A stretch of DNA of 64,000 nt from Garcia nutans. Lineage: Eukaryota; Streptophyta; Magnoliopsida; Malpighiales; Euphorbiaceae. The notes beneath the pieces were generated by a model. The model was not told the origin of the DNA, searched no databases, and saw only the letters and a program-made list of their open reading frames with translations. Position numbers and translations under genes: made by a program. Positions 23,516 to 35,660 of the stretch are shown piece by piece (the first letter of the stretch is position 1; each line of letters opens with the position of its first letter). The stretch lies in contig CANTUV010000039.1 in assembly GCA_947685225.1 (NCBI GenBank), forward strand, positions 30,372,001-30,436,000, given 5' to 3'.

Positions 23516-26500
23516 AATATTTAAATTAAGCATCAAATATATAAATTTAGGGTTTACACCTTAAATCAGGGTTTTTAGGATAAAATTAGGAATTTCAGGA
23601 TTTTGAAAATAATATTAAGATTTTAAAGGTTTTAATTTGGAAATTAGGATTTAAAATTAGTGTTTTTGGATGAAATTAGGATTTTGGGAAAAATAATCAA
23701 GGTTTTAGGGTTTTATGAAAACATGATTAGGATTTTGGTTTTAGAAAACAGATTTTGGGTTTTAGGGTTTTAAAAAATAATATTAGGGTTTTAGAGTTTT
23801 ATTGAACAATACTAGGGTTTATACTTGAATTAGGGTTTTGGTATTTTTGAAAATAAGATTAGTATTTTAAAGTTTTTAGGGTTTAAGATTTTGTTACTGT
23901 CTATTAAACTCTTTGCATGATTTAATATTTAATACTGACTATTGTCATTACATACATAATGCTACTGGAATACCTTAGATGAACCAAACATAGGAAACAT
24001 ATCAATGGATGAAATAACAAATATGAATCTCTGGATGAAATATTAAAGGTAGCTGCTGGATATTTAAAATATAGTTTGAATAATCTAATGCTACGGTGAT
24101 TTAATGAGACAAATTACTGGACATGTAAGCAATAAAAAGAAACTACTATGCTACTGTATATTTGTATATAAAAAGGTAAAGAATGAACTACTATGAATTT
24201 TAGAACATATTAAATAAGGAATTTCAAACATCCGTTTGTTGGTTCCACCGATATTTTATGTTGATCCTAACTTTGTATTTGCACCAGTGTCAAATCTCGG
24301 TTGAGCAAAGTGAAGATAGTATGCTACTGCCTTCTGGTTTATAATTTTCTCTGTGCAAGATGGTTGTTTTTCACTTTGACAATCTCTTTTAATTGCTTCA
24401 TTGCTTTTCGTTCATTAAGATGTTGTTGCCCCTTTCTCCATTCTTCTCCTCCTGTATTTATAGTAAATACATTAGGTTAAAATCTTACGATCGGACTTTT
24501 AATTTCCTGTTTAGAAATGGTTTCCCTAGGGCATATTGAATTAGAGCATTTTTAATTCTAGATAAACCGTGACCATTTCGGATTAAAACCAATTCAATTT
24601 GAGGCAAACCAAGATCATATCGAACTAAAATAATTTTAATCCGACATGGAATTAAAGCCCATATCGAATTAGGATTGAGTCCATATCAAATTGAGGAATC
24701 CCAAATTTGAATTGGGGAAGCCCCAATTCGATATGGGTACGCCTATATCGAATTTGAAGTACAATACAAGGCCTCCATCGAATTAAATCCAACCAAACCT
24801 TCAAATCAAAAGCTTATTTTTTGCCTCATGAAATTGTATCAATCTAATCAAAAGCTTAAAATAGGTTTAAGCTTATTAAGAATGGACCGATTATGACTTA
24901 GACCTTTCTTTAATTAATATCGGACTAGCTAAAGTCAAAATCAAAGGTCCACACTTAGATTTTTTTTCTTCAAAAGTTTTTAATGTCACGCATTAAGTAT
25001 TCGTAGGGTCAAGCGTTAGATTCCATTTTTATTTTTTTAAAAAGTCTCTAATGTCGAGTATTAGAAACTCTTAAGGTCAAATCTGATATCATTTTTTATC
25101 AAATTGTATAGTCGATTATACAACATCCTAGGATCAAATCTTAAGTTTTATCTTTTCCTTTTTATAATTAATAAAAGATCATGGATGAGATCGAGCCTTA
25201 GAAAATAATTGGCTAATAACATTTTGCATGACTTTAATTAATTAAAGTATGCAAAATGAGGGCAACTGTTGTAACTCACTATTTAATAATAATAATAATA
25301 ACAATAATTTAAAGAAAAAAGGAATTAAATAATAAAATATTTATAATAGTCTTTATATACATCAACTCTAAATACAAAGGATAAAATTTCAGTTAATAAA
25401 AAAGAGGTAGAAGAATATGCAGTGGTAGCCATAACCCGCAAAATAAGGGAATAAAAGGGTTAGACACTAAAAAAATAAAAATATTTTTCACTATAAATAG
25501 GGATAGAAAAATACACAACAGAAAACACATAGAAAATTTTCAAAAAAAATATAACAAAAGAAAAGAAACAGAAAAAAAAAACTCATAATTAAAAGAAAAA
25601 AGAGTGAAAATTGAGAGCATAAAATCTTAAAAATTATTTCATGATAGAGAAAGTCTTGAAAGAAATTTGAATTTCATTAAGTGCAGGAAGTGCACTTAAT
25701 AAAATTCTTAGAAGACAAAACAATTGATAACAAGAAACCTGTCCGTTTTTTAGCTATCATGATCAGATAATCACTATTTTTCAAACCTTATTTATTTTTT
25801 TTACTGCATATTTGAATATTGATTCATTGTATCTATTTTTATTTACATTTTTAGATATTTGATTTTAGATAAATATAGTGAGGAAATGACCGTATTATTT
25901 AGTATATAGTCATACATATACATGCAATATCTTAAATTGGATGCAAACTATCACAAACCTAGACAGAAAATAGATTATAAAAAAAGGATAGGAAAATTAA
26001 AAATACAACAGACAAGAAATAAAAATACAACAAAAAAAAAGAGAGGTTTTAAACAATTTCCTTTGATAAGAAACTCTGATGCACAAGACATCACATATTC
26101 ACTGAATATAGGTAGCGTATTTAATGAATAACATAAAATTTATGTCAAATCTTTAATAATTAAGAACCAAAATCAGATAAATACTCTACTGTAACTCCAT
26201 TTACTTATTATTATTGTTATTATTATTAATTTACTTTTATTATTATTAATTTACTTTTACATTTCTGTTGTTTATGTGATAAATATGGTCAGGAAGTGAC
26301 TATATTACTTGTTTTATAAACAAAAAGAAATTTACAAAGGAAAAGAAAACATACATAAAAATGCAGGGAGTGCATATTATTACACACAAATTCTAAATCC
26401 TCTGTAACATTCTCCAATATACAAATTTGATACCAATAAAAAACACATATATATAACATCAACTATCATCAGTAAAGAAAAAGAGCAGGAGATTTTCACA

Positions 26501-26870
26501 AACAAAAAAATAAATATAAAAATCAAATTAGACAAAAAGATATTCTATAGAAACCCAATAAAAGCAAAAACAAAAAAAAATCGAATAAATACTTTTGTAT
26601 TTAATAAATAGAACGTATTAGAAATTTAGCAAAAAACAAATATAGAAAAAATTAATTAAATGAAATTTAGGGGTTCTTACCTTGGTATTTGATGGTGAAC
26701 AAAAAAACAACCAAAATCATACTTAAAGAAGCTACTGGCACATAAACTCTGGTTAAAGAAAAGGAATAACTCTTCACATGTATGTGAGCACTGGAGTGAA
26801 AGTAAAAGAAAGACAAGGGAAGATGGAGTTGAAGTCTGCGGCAAAAAAGATGATGAGTGAGAAAAGAGAG

Positions 26871-26871
<1 letters not shown>

Positions 26872-26908
<37 letters not shown>
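26872..26908. repeat. (AT)n microsatellite
   Basis: An uninterrupted AT dinucleotide run. Confidence 0.95.
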
Positions 26909-26911
<3 letters not shown>

Positions 26912-27105
26912 AGTTAGGGTTAAGGATGCGTTTAATTTATTGTTATTATTATTATTATTATAATAAAAAGAACAGAGACATTATGGTAGGCTTTTTTTTA
27001 CCCTTTTAATTATTTTATCATTTATTACTGTTATTAATCAGTATAAAGATAAAATATATATTTTTTCGTTGTACATAAACTTGCATGCCACCTTCTTCTT
27101 TTATA

Positions 27106-27206
27106 ATAATAACAATAATAATAATAATAATAATAATAATATAATAATTATCATTATTATTATACTACAACTTCTTTTATATTATTCTTAATAATAATAA
27201 TAATTA

Positions 27207-27272
<66 letters not shown>
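27106..27272. repeat. (AAT)n and (ATT)n microsatellites in inverted arrangement
   Basis: An (AATA/ATA)n run at about 27106-27145 faces (ATT)n at 27150-27165, and a second pair lies at 27190-27272. The 30-bp flank ACTACAACTTCTTTTATATT is present twice (about 27165 and 27272), so the block looks like a tandem duplication that can fold into AT-rich hairpins. Confidence 0.85.
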
Positions 27273-27273
<1 letters not shown>

Positions 27274-28173
27274 CTACAACTTCTTTTATATTATTCTTAT
27301 TAATATAATATTACAATGGTCACGTTATATTAATATGGCAGTGTATTGTAAAACGACAATACACTGCAACTCATCTTTTTTTATATGCTTTCTTCCTTTA
27401 TTTATTTATTATTTAATTATCATTCATCTTTTTTTTCTTTTGTTTTGTTAATAAAATATAAAATCATGTATACTACTAAGATTGAGATAAGAATTTTAGA
27501 CCGAAAATTAAAAATAGATAATTTATTTTTTTAGAAATATTTAAGTTAATGGTTCACTTATCATAGAAATATATAAATTTATATTTGGATGCAGAATTTC
27601 TGTTAGCAAATACACTAATATTAGTATTTTTTTTAAATTTTACTTAACTATTCCTAATAATGATATTTTATTTTTGTGTCTTATTAGTTACCAATAAAAT
27701 TAATATAAAGGTAATAAAAATTATTATATTGAGGCAGTGAATATAATAATCAGTAAATAAATTTAAAATTTATATTTAGAAAGATGAAACTTATATATAA
27801 TAAAATTAAATAATTATATTTAGGAATTAGACGTGATCGTAAAAAATAATAATACCTATAAAATAAATAGAAAATTAAAAAATAATTTAGAAATCAAATA
27901 AAGATAAACCATAAAAATAGAGAAATAAATCTAATAAAAGTATTATGTCGAGGAAGAGGACATAATAATAATAACAACAATAATAATAACAATAACAACA
28001 ACATCAATAGCAGCAACCACAATATTAATAAACAATGATAAAATTTCGAACTATAAGGATTTTGATTCCATCAAGCTGATACATAATCAACCTGATACAT
28101 AGGCATTCGAAATCAAGTTTCGAATTCAAGTCCACTTCAATTAAAAAATATTTTTTCCTAAAAAAATAATAAA

Positions 28174-28178
28174 TATAT
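28174..28178. repeat. Target site duplication of solo family-A LTR (TATAT)
   Basis: TATAT at 28174-28178 and again at 33004-33008. The AT-rich context makes a chance match possible. Confidence 0.6.
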
Positions 28179-28382
28179 TGTAGACCCTTAATTTTGACCC
28201 TATGCAAGTTTGATCCCAATTAATAGAGGTCAAGTTAAATTCGGCCTGACTTTAAAAGCTTAAATCTTTAAAGCCTTAAAGTAGGTCGGCCCAATTTTAA
28301 AAGAGGCCCAAAGTAAGCCGGTTGAACCCCTAAAATCCTAAATGGGTTCAATCCAAAGACAGAATCCATTCAGTTTAGTTTG

Positions 28383-28536
28383 ATTCGATATGGGCTATGC
28401 CCATATCGAATTGGGAATTTTAATTTGACATGGGTTGTGCCCATATCAAATTGGACACCCAATTTGATATGAGCCTAGCTTATATCGAATTGAACAATGT
28501 TTAATTTGATATGAGCACAAAGCTCATATAGAATTG
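28383..28536 (+). repeat. Hairpin array in the solo family-A LTR
   Basis: Four consecutive hairpins. 28383-28411 has a 13-bp stem around loop TAT (ATTCGATATGGGC arm). 28422-28452 has a 13-bp stem with one mismatch and loop TTGTG. 28461-28493 has a 15-bp stem with two wobble-type mismatches and loop CTA. 28504-28536 has a 14-bp stem with two mismatches and loop ACAAA. All arms share an AATTYGATATG-type outer part, while the inner bases change (GGGC, GGG, AGC). Confidence 0.88.
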
Positions 28537-28601
28537 ACATAGGTTCAATTCAATATGAGTTTTTGTTTTGGTCCCTAATCTGAGCCAAATTCAGTTTAAG
28601 T

Positions 28602-31501
28602 TTTCGCGACCCAACTTACACATATGTATAGTACATCCATGTACAGTAAGAGGAACCATCCCGAGAAGCTACTCAAGAGCGCGAAGTGAAGGGAAGTTCT
28701 GTAGAACTGAAAGGACCTATTTGAAAAGATTACAAATTTTTGTGGAGGTGACTGTAATTACCAAATGTTGTTCCGGAGGTCCTTAATAGTGCATATAACC
28801 AACTCCAGAAATGGAAAGTAGAGAAAAATCAGGTAGCAACGGCACGACACGGTTTTTCTCGAAAACGCATAGTTTGGAATATATAGGGGATTTTGACCAG
28901 GGGCATCATGGTCATTTTAAAAAGTGTCTCGAAAATAATAATGGATCTCAAAAATGAAAAGTAGAGGAAAAACTGAGTCAAAAAGTGTACAACAGCATTC
29001 GACGGAAGTGCGCGGTTTAAAAGTTACGAACGAGTAATCGCCGGAGGGTATTTTGGTCTTTTCACATCTTAGACCATAAAATTACAGCACAAGGAGGTTG
29101 AGGGGCCAAAATATAATTAAAAAAATTCCAAGGGCTTGTGCTTTAAATAAATAAAAGAAAGAGACATTTGGACCAATGAGAATTAGTCATTTTTCCACTT
29201 AAGTATACCAATGGGAAATCAACACTTACACCATCATATCTTAACCTCTCTTGGCTGCCATTTGGAGGAGAGAACACCAAAAAAATAAAAGCTAAGAGCT
29301 CTCTTTGTTCTTGCTTGGCCGAATAGAAGAGAAAGAGAAAAGAGAGAGAGATTGTTTTTCAAGTAGCTAATTTTGGTTGCAAACTTGGGTGGAGAATAAG
29401 ACTTTAAGGTAAGGAATTCAATTCTAGTATCAATTTATTCATTTAGTTGATGTTTCTTAAGTTATCATCAAAAGAAATATTGGGAAGAATATGGAAAAGT
29501 TAAGAAAGTAAAGAGAAATTAGATTAAATGATCCATACATGTAGAATTGATGAATAAATGGTAATTAGTAGCTTTAGATAGCAAGAATCAAGGCTTGAAC
29601 GTATGGTTTTTATAATGTTCTTATTATGGAAGTTCTAAAAATTATAGGAAATCAAAGGGATAAAGAAGAAGAAGGGAAGAAAGAATAGGACAAGCAAGGA
29701 ACAAAGCAAATAAACAAGGTTTGGTACTTAAATCATTGCCCTTTTCAATTAATTCACATATTTTGCCTTATGGGACTTTTGAAATGGTTTTGAAATGATG
29801 TTATTATGTGTGGTAAATATGTGGGAAAGTGCTCTTGAACCATTGTAATCAATTGATTGTGAAAAGAATAAAAACAAAACAAACTAGCTAAATTTGCTCA
29901 ATTATCCATAAAATTTGATGAACTTTTAATCACCCCTTTGGTTTGATTTTTGAAAGAGGGACCCTTAGTCCTTCAATGGTATCACAAAATGAGTCTAAAA
30001 ATCAATTTTGCAAGAAAAATATGAATTTCCCTCAAGTTTTGAAAATTGGCCCGAATGGTCCCTTTTGGGTACCATTCTGCAGCTTTCATTTTGGGCAGTC
30101 CATTGAGGGGGAAAACGAAGGAATTTTTCAACGAAATTTTACATGCATTTAGTTAACTTATGAAAGTGTTTTCCTGCAAAAATTCAGCCAAAAATAAGTT
30201 TGTTTACTTGGTCAAAACTATTGCCTAATTTGACTGATTTTCAGCAGTAAAAACAGATTTTACCATTTAGTTGTCGTGCGCCATTGTGTTGCCGATTTTA
30301 CGCGCCGCGCCACTATTCATTTGGTCATTTTTCTAAATGTGTTAAAACATGAATATTATGATATGGAATGATGTTAAATCATATAAAATGACATGAAGGA
30401 GAATTGGAAATGATCAGAAAGGCATCATGACAAGCTATTCCAACAATATGCATTATGGAAAAATCATGGCTTATTGAATATCATGATCAAATTAATTAAT
30501 AAATTGTTTAAGCTCTACTTGGTTATGAAAGAATCCTTGAGATAAGGGTATGATGCATCATACTATTATTGCAGTACTGCTCATGACATGACATGATATT
30601 CCGGCTGAAGGCCGATGATTACAATGACATGATCAATGATTCTATGAACAATGGCTATTAGCACATGTGCAAGAATTATGATGAAGGATGATGAAATATG
30701 CACCATGACGCATATCATCCTGTAATATCTTACCATGACGAGATATATTTATCATGACCCGTGCCTTATCCGTTGACGTTCTGTTAAACCAGTAGAGCAA
30801 CCAAAATGATAAAAGCAAGAAAAATGATTTAAATTCAAATTATTCAGTCAAGCCTTTTTACCTTCTGTGTTTTGTATTTATTCCTTTCAATTATTTAAAG
30901 TATATAATGTATGTTCAAATCATTCTTTCATTTTATTTATTGCAATGATTTAAGTACCCACTAAGCAATTGCTTAGCGAGTTTAGTTTCCCTCTAAACTC
31001 GTAGGTTAAACGAGGAGACGAGATTGCAGCATGTCCTGCGCAGCTGGCCTTGACTACTACTTTGGGTAGGAGTTTGGATATGATTGATTGTAGCAATATG
31101 GCATGTACATAAGCTTGTATGATCTAGCAAATAAATGTATAATACTGAAAAGCTAGAACACGTACACTGCTAGTAATCTAATAAATCTTATTTGGATTTA
31201 GCACTTATGTATGCAAGTATAGAAGTGTAAAGTTTTAGTGCAGGATTTGGTGGAGGATATAAGGAGGTCGACTATAGAAGTGCTTGAGATTGATTGGTTG
31301 AGATAAAAAAAAAAGAATGTTTTCATTAAATAAAAAAAATCAGTTTTTGCGACACTTGGGACCTCCAGTTTTAGGGGAGGTTATGGCAAAATTTTTTTAA
31401 AATCTGCACTTAAAATTGGCTAAGTAAAATATTAAGACACAACCACCATGAGATAATAGTCCATCTTGGTCTATAAACGTAGGCTAAGATGGGGTGTTAC
31501 A
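28602..31501 (+). mobile_element. Solo LTR related to element B, inserted in the solo family-A LTR
   Basis: Ends with GGGGTGTTACA like the B LTR on its sense strand. It is about 2900 bp long (B: 2986) and is flanked by TAAGT at 28597-28601 and 31502-31506. The left terminal dinucleotide is mutated (tttcgcgacc in place of TGTCACATCC). It shares blocks with B such as TTGGCCGAAT and TTTAAG-GTAAG. There is no internal region, so it arose by LTR-LTR recombination. Its sequence is clearly diverged from B, so it represents an older or different subfamily. Confidence 0.85.
30597..30750 (+). repeat. Hairpin array with constant ACCATGAC loop, B-like solo LTR
   Basis: ATATGC-ACCATGAC-GCATAT at 30696-30715 is followed by ATATCTT-ACCATGAC-GAGATAT at 30725-30746. 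The loop is the same and the stems differ but pair (one T-G). Nearby are CGGC-TGAAG-GCCG at about 30602-30614 and the perfect palindrome GCACATGTGC at 30661-30670. Confidence 0.85.
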
Positions 31502-32053
31502 TAAGTTTGGTTAAATTCTAATTATGCTCAGATAAGTAGAAAGAGTTTTGACAATTAAGATTGATTAAGCAGGCTTTAATCTAATAGTTGCATATAAATA
31601 CAAGTCTTATAATATAAGAAACGGCAGCCACACTCAGCTAGAGACAAGCAATTAGAAAACGGTAGCCACAATCACTGAAAAGCAAGAGGAAATTAAGAAC
31701 ATAAATGAGATAGAGAGCAATTGATCAAAATAAAACAGAGACAACAAAACCAGAATACATCAATCATAAAGGAGAGGCAGTAGCTTAAAGTAATCACTAT
31801 CTTCATATTGCCTCACTCAGCCAAGATTCAGATTGATCTAGGCAGTAGCATTCATCATGCTTGGTTCAATGAGTTAAATATGGTGGAGCCAACAACGCAG
31901 GTATGGTATATTAACTAATTCCTTTTAATTTCTTTCAGTCATCTTCATCTTCCAATGCTATAAAAGTTCACCATTATTTTGGATTATTGGTTTGATTTCA
32001 AAATTACTTGCAGTAAGCAATTAAGTTAAATTATAACTTCAATTTGCATGACC

Positions 32054-32159
32054 AAACCCTAATTTGCATTAACAAATGCTAGTATGCATGTTGAAACCTA
32101 ACTTAGGTTAGAAAACCCTAATTTTATAGTCAAACCCTAATTCCACAACTAAACCCTAA
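32054..32159 (+). promoter_or_regulatory. Cluster of four telobox motifs in the family-A LTR
   Basis: AAACCCTAA occurs at 32054, 32113, 32132 and 32151. The telobox is a known element of plant promoters and a docking site for telomere-repeat binding factors. Here it lies downstream of the TATA box and splice donor, so a role in this LTR is inference. Confidence 0.6.
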
Positions 32160-33003
32160 TTCCACAATAAAATCATATCTTGTAAATCATTTACCTTTCG
32201 AGGGAGCTGCCCTCTTGACCCCCCGCTCGCTAACTGACTAGCTGAACCGTTGTGTGCGTTGCGTACTATATTTCTTTAGGATTTAATATTAAGATGTGCT
32301 AGTAGATTGTAATTTTAACTTATTATTAATTGAGCCCTAATTTTATGATTATTTAATGATTATGTTTATGATTATTATTTATGTGTTTATGAATTGTAAT
32401 TTCTTATTACTTGAGATTTTAAGAGACTTGTAAAATGCATGTTTTCACACTATGCGGGTGCCTTGTCTATTTAGTTTATGTAATTTATTTTATTTTAAGG
32501 ATTTTGAGACTATTATAAGGGACACGTTTCTATCTATGGGGGTGTCCTATTTTATTTATTTTACATTCTTTGTGGATTTTGGATATTATAAGGGCATATT
32601 TTTATCTTGTATGGGTGTCTATTTTGTTTGATTATTTAATTTATAATATGATGGATGTTATTTCTTTTAATTACATGTATTAAGGATAATATTATAATAA
32701 ATTAAGAATTTAAAAATATTTAAACCTGAAAATGAGGTCGGTTCCAATGAACTGAGTGTTATAGGTGGTGCTAGGTCATTCTCACATTTTTCATGCATAC
32801 CCAACTTTTCGAACTTAATAGAGGGTTGAGGATTCCTTAGAAATTGAGTCATCCACCCTTTCTTTTTTTTTTCTTGGCCCGTCCGGGTGGCGACTCTATT
32901 TCTCTGGGTTTAAACCCTTGTTCTCTAAGGCCTCGAGCCTAATAGTGTCACAGTCGCAAAAGCTATTCCACTAGGAGTGGGGAAAAAAATTCTCACTCAC
33001 ACA

Positions 33004-35655
33004 TATATTAATTAGCAAATAACAAGATAAAAGATATATAAAAAATATTTAAATAAAAATGTGAAACTAGAATAGTTATATCCAAGGAGTGGGCATAATT
33101 AAAATAATCATAATAATCATAAGTTTAACAAAATATTAAGTTATAAAGTTCTTATATTTAGGCAGTGAATGCAAGGATTAAATCATTAATTAATGAATGA
33201 AACATATGCCCACAAAGGTAATAAAATCCTTAAAAATAATAAAATAAAGTAATCAAATTTAATAAAAAATATTTATTTTCAGACAGTGGATATAATAGTT
33301 AAAAAAATAATAAGAATTTATATTCAGACAGTGAATATAATCTCTTATGCGAGTACAAAAAAATAGACAATAAAATATCACAATAATTATAGTTTCGAAT
33401 TTGGGCGTTGTAGGGTGCTTTTTCTTCCCTATGTGTAATCAACCCCCCGAATCTTATATTGAAAAATGTAGACGACTTATAGGCATTCAATCAAACCTTA
33501 TAATTGATTGGTGGTGACTCTCAATAGACATAAATAAATAATAAATAATTATAAGTAGACTAAAAACAATTAAATATATTTCTCGTTGGCTTCCCCCATC
33601 ATCCCTTGCATGATATAGACTATGAGAGAGATAATTACATATTATCAAATAATATATGTAGAAATCCTAATAATATTGATAAAATGTGTTTAGAGCTATT
33701 CATGAGGTCTGAAAGCTCTAATAGCCTTTAACTCGGCCTATCTCAGCCCAATCCGATCAAGTTGGGCTAGGTTAAAGGCTTCATACTTACAGCCAAATGA
33801 AATTCAAATTGGGCTTTGAACCCGAGGAATTTCTCCTCGGACTAACCTAGCCCAGTTCAATATATAATATTATACATATATATATATATGAGAAGGTTGT
33901 TGTACAGGGTGACTTCCTCTAGTATCCTTCTTTATATACATATATTATATAAAATAAAAGATGATGGTTAAGGTGACATATAGCAGCTTATTTTTTTTTT
34001 AAATATATATATAAAGCTATAAAGGTGTTGCAACAATTTTTTTATATATTATATTATATTATATATAAAATTTAAAAAATAACAAACCCATTATCCCAGG
34101 CTGATCAGCTCGAGCTAAACTAGTCCTTCAAGCTTAGGGATGGGCTACAAACATGATATTTAAGTCGAAATTAGACTCGGGTTGGGCTGTATGCTAGGGC
34201 TAAACTCAACTCAGCCTTACCCGAGTACACCCCTAACTATGTCTAATTAATTTCCATCACTTGTTCATTATATATAACTCTCTCATTTACCCCATCATAA
34301 AAGAGACTATCTATATTACTTTAGCAATAGTAGAATAAACTATTACTGCCACAAAAACATATAAGAGAAGATTTCCATGTGCAAGTGAGCTACCATGAGC
34401 AATAGGATTAGGGTACATGGTTAACTAAAACAGTAGGTATCACTAAAAAATTCACTTCTTTGGCTGGACTGAAATTAAAATTATCATAATGCTTATTTTT
34501 ATTTGAAATATATAAAGATCAAATACAAAAATCAAATAGAATGTGAGCTCACATAAATGTTCCTGGAATGTGTTTTTTATTAAACTTATTTCGAAAGCAA
34601 GACCTATGAATGATTATTTAAGAAATTACATTGTTTTTATTTTAAAAAGCTATCTATTTACATATAATGCCAATAAGTCCAACACAAATCACTTGTAAAG
34701 TAATTTAATTATGTTTCACTTAGTCTTTAAATGTAAAATGCATTTTTCTCATTTTATTTTATAATTTAATAACTAAAGTAAAATTGAATGCCCATGGTCT
34801 TAAAATTCTCATAATGATTAGTGTGACAAGGTTAAGAAATATCCTTACCTTCCCTCTCTCTCTCTATTCAAAAGAAAGCCAAAATATCATAAGGTATGAA
34901 TTGCACAAATAAAGCCCAACCTGACAATCTAAGTGCAGGGAAATACATGAATCAAACAATTCTCCAACATGCATGGTATCACTAATTATAGATGAGCCTT
35001 TGTGTACCGAACAGGATGAAAATAATGCTATAGTGGGGGATTTTTTTCTCAGGCACTATATGAAATTATCATTGCTAAACCATATAAGAACTGCAAGCAT
35101 CACATAATGCAATCATGTACAATACCATTCACCATAATATCAATGATTACATCTCTTGTAGAAATGAATCATGATCTTATATTTACATATTGAATTACTA
35201 AAACCACACTTTGAACTCCAAGTACAGTGAAAAATGCAAGAGATAATTAATTTTGATAGGTCCATCCACCAATACACTTAACATTCAAGTAGAAAATCTA
35301 GTTAAAATCTATTCATCATCTTGATCAATAGTTTGATTAGTTGCTAATATTACAAAAACAGAATTTCATCAATGTTATCGGACAAGGCAAGATTTTTGGG
35401 TAAAGAAAAATGATTCTTTATGGTAGTAAGCTTTTTAAAAAATGAATCTTCATTTTATATAAATTTCCTCCAAATACATTATTTAAAATGGCATGACAAA
35501 GACTTATTGTTAGTTTTTATCACAAAGCAATTATTATTTGTAATGGTAGACCTTGTTAAACCTTGTTAATGCTTCTGCAATTTAAAAAAATTAGGAAAAA
35601 AGAACATTTTCATGGAATCAACTTTGGAGGAATTCTTATAGTTGTCATATGCAAT
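33004..35655. other. AT-rich spacer; hairpins and a MITE-like stretch, no gene
   Basis: 33150-33345 repeats the AGRCAGT-loop motif seen left of the solo LTR, with a perfect 8-bp hairpin at 33318-33340. The (AT)-rich 33860-34075 is low complexity. A GGGTTGGGCT/AGCCCAA-rich part is listed separately. 34220-35655 shows no ORF, repeat or RNA gene that can be supported. Confidence 0.5.
33700..34215. mobile_element. Possible hAT-type MITE remnant
   Basis: The stretch is rich in GGGCTGGGTT-like words and their complements. On the minus strand its right end reads TTAGGGGTGTACTCGGGT, a terminus typical of plant hAT-like MITEs. No matching left terminus or 8-bp target duplication could be found by eye, so the call is tentative. 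Confidence 0.3.
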
Positions 35656-35660
35656 CTATA
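35656..35660. repeat. Target site duplication of copia element 1, left (CTATA)
   Basis: CTATA at 35656-35660 and 46212-46216, directly outside the two LTR ends. Confidence 0.9.

Larger units (their letters stand above)
11757..24953 (-). repeat. Family-A LTR (right, 5' LTR), split by element B
   Basis: The LTR runs from tgtgagcgaaaatttttt at 11757 to ggtccaca at 24953 on the plus strand, that is TGTGGACC to TTCGCTCACA on the sense strand. Element B (12502-23510) and one copy of its TSD interrupt it, leaving about 2.18 kb of LTR. It carries TTAGGG-rich stretches (23530-23890) and palindromes at about 24705-24760, such as GAATTGGGG-AAG-CCCCAATTC. The primer site GGCTCTACTGGGGATAAG (sense) abuts its inner end at about 11734-11756. 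Confidence 0.75.
24954..28178. other. AT-rich spacer with imperfect repeats, hairpins and microsatellites
   Basis: No convincing gene. 24960-25160 holds about three imperfect units of 70-90 bp ending in (G/A)GGTCAA or GGATCAAATCTTA. A TATA box-like CTATAAATAGGG occurs at 25491. Hairpins with purine loops lie at 25676-25700, 26282-26306, 26361-26375, 27720-27750 and 27941-27967. A block around 25862-25900 is repeated, diverged, around 26278-26315. 26690-26880 resembles the promoter end of an old minus-strand LTR (a GGTAAG donor followed by a CT-rich stretch and (AT)n) but cannot be bounded. Confidence 0.5.
28179..33003 (+). mobile_element. Solo LTR of family A, split by a solo LTR related to element B
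   Basis: Starts TGTAGACCCTTAATTTTGACC and ends TTCTCACTCACACA, matching both ends of the family-A LTRs, but in plus orientation. No primer site or gag follows, and five-base repeats flank it, so it is best read as a solo LTR left by recombination. Features in order: TGTAGACCC start; hairpins at 28383-28536; TATA-like CATATAAATAC at 31591-31601; splice donor GCAG-GTATGG at 31901; four AAACCCTAA teloboxes at 32054-32159; and the GTGGCGACTC block near 32888. Removing 28602-31506 leaves about 1.9 kb. Confidence 0.8.

Noticed and set aside
23530..23890. TTAGGG-rich stretch resembling telomere repeats
   Set aside because: The units are irregular (TTAGGGTTTT with AT insertions), it lies inside a family-A LTR, and there is no (TTTAGGG)n array.
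28568..28786. 72-codon plus-strand ORF
   Set aside because: It spans the junction of the two nested LTRs and is not a real gene.
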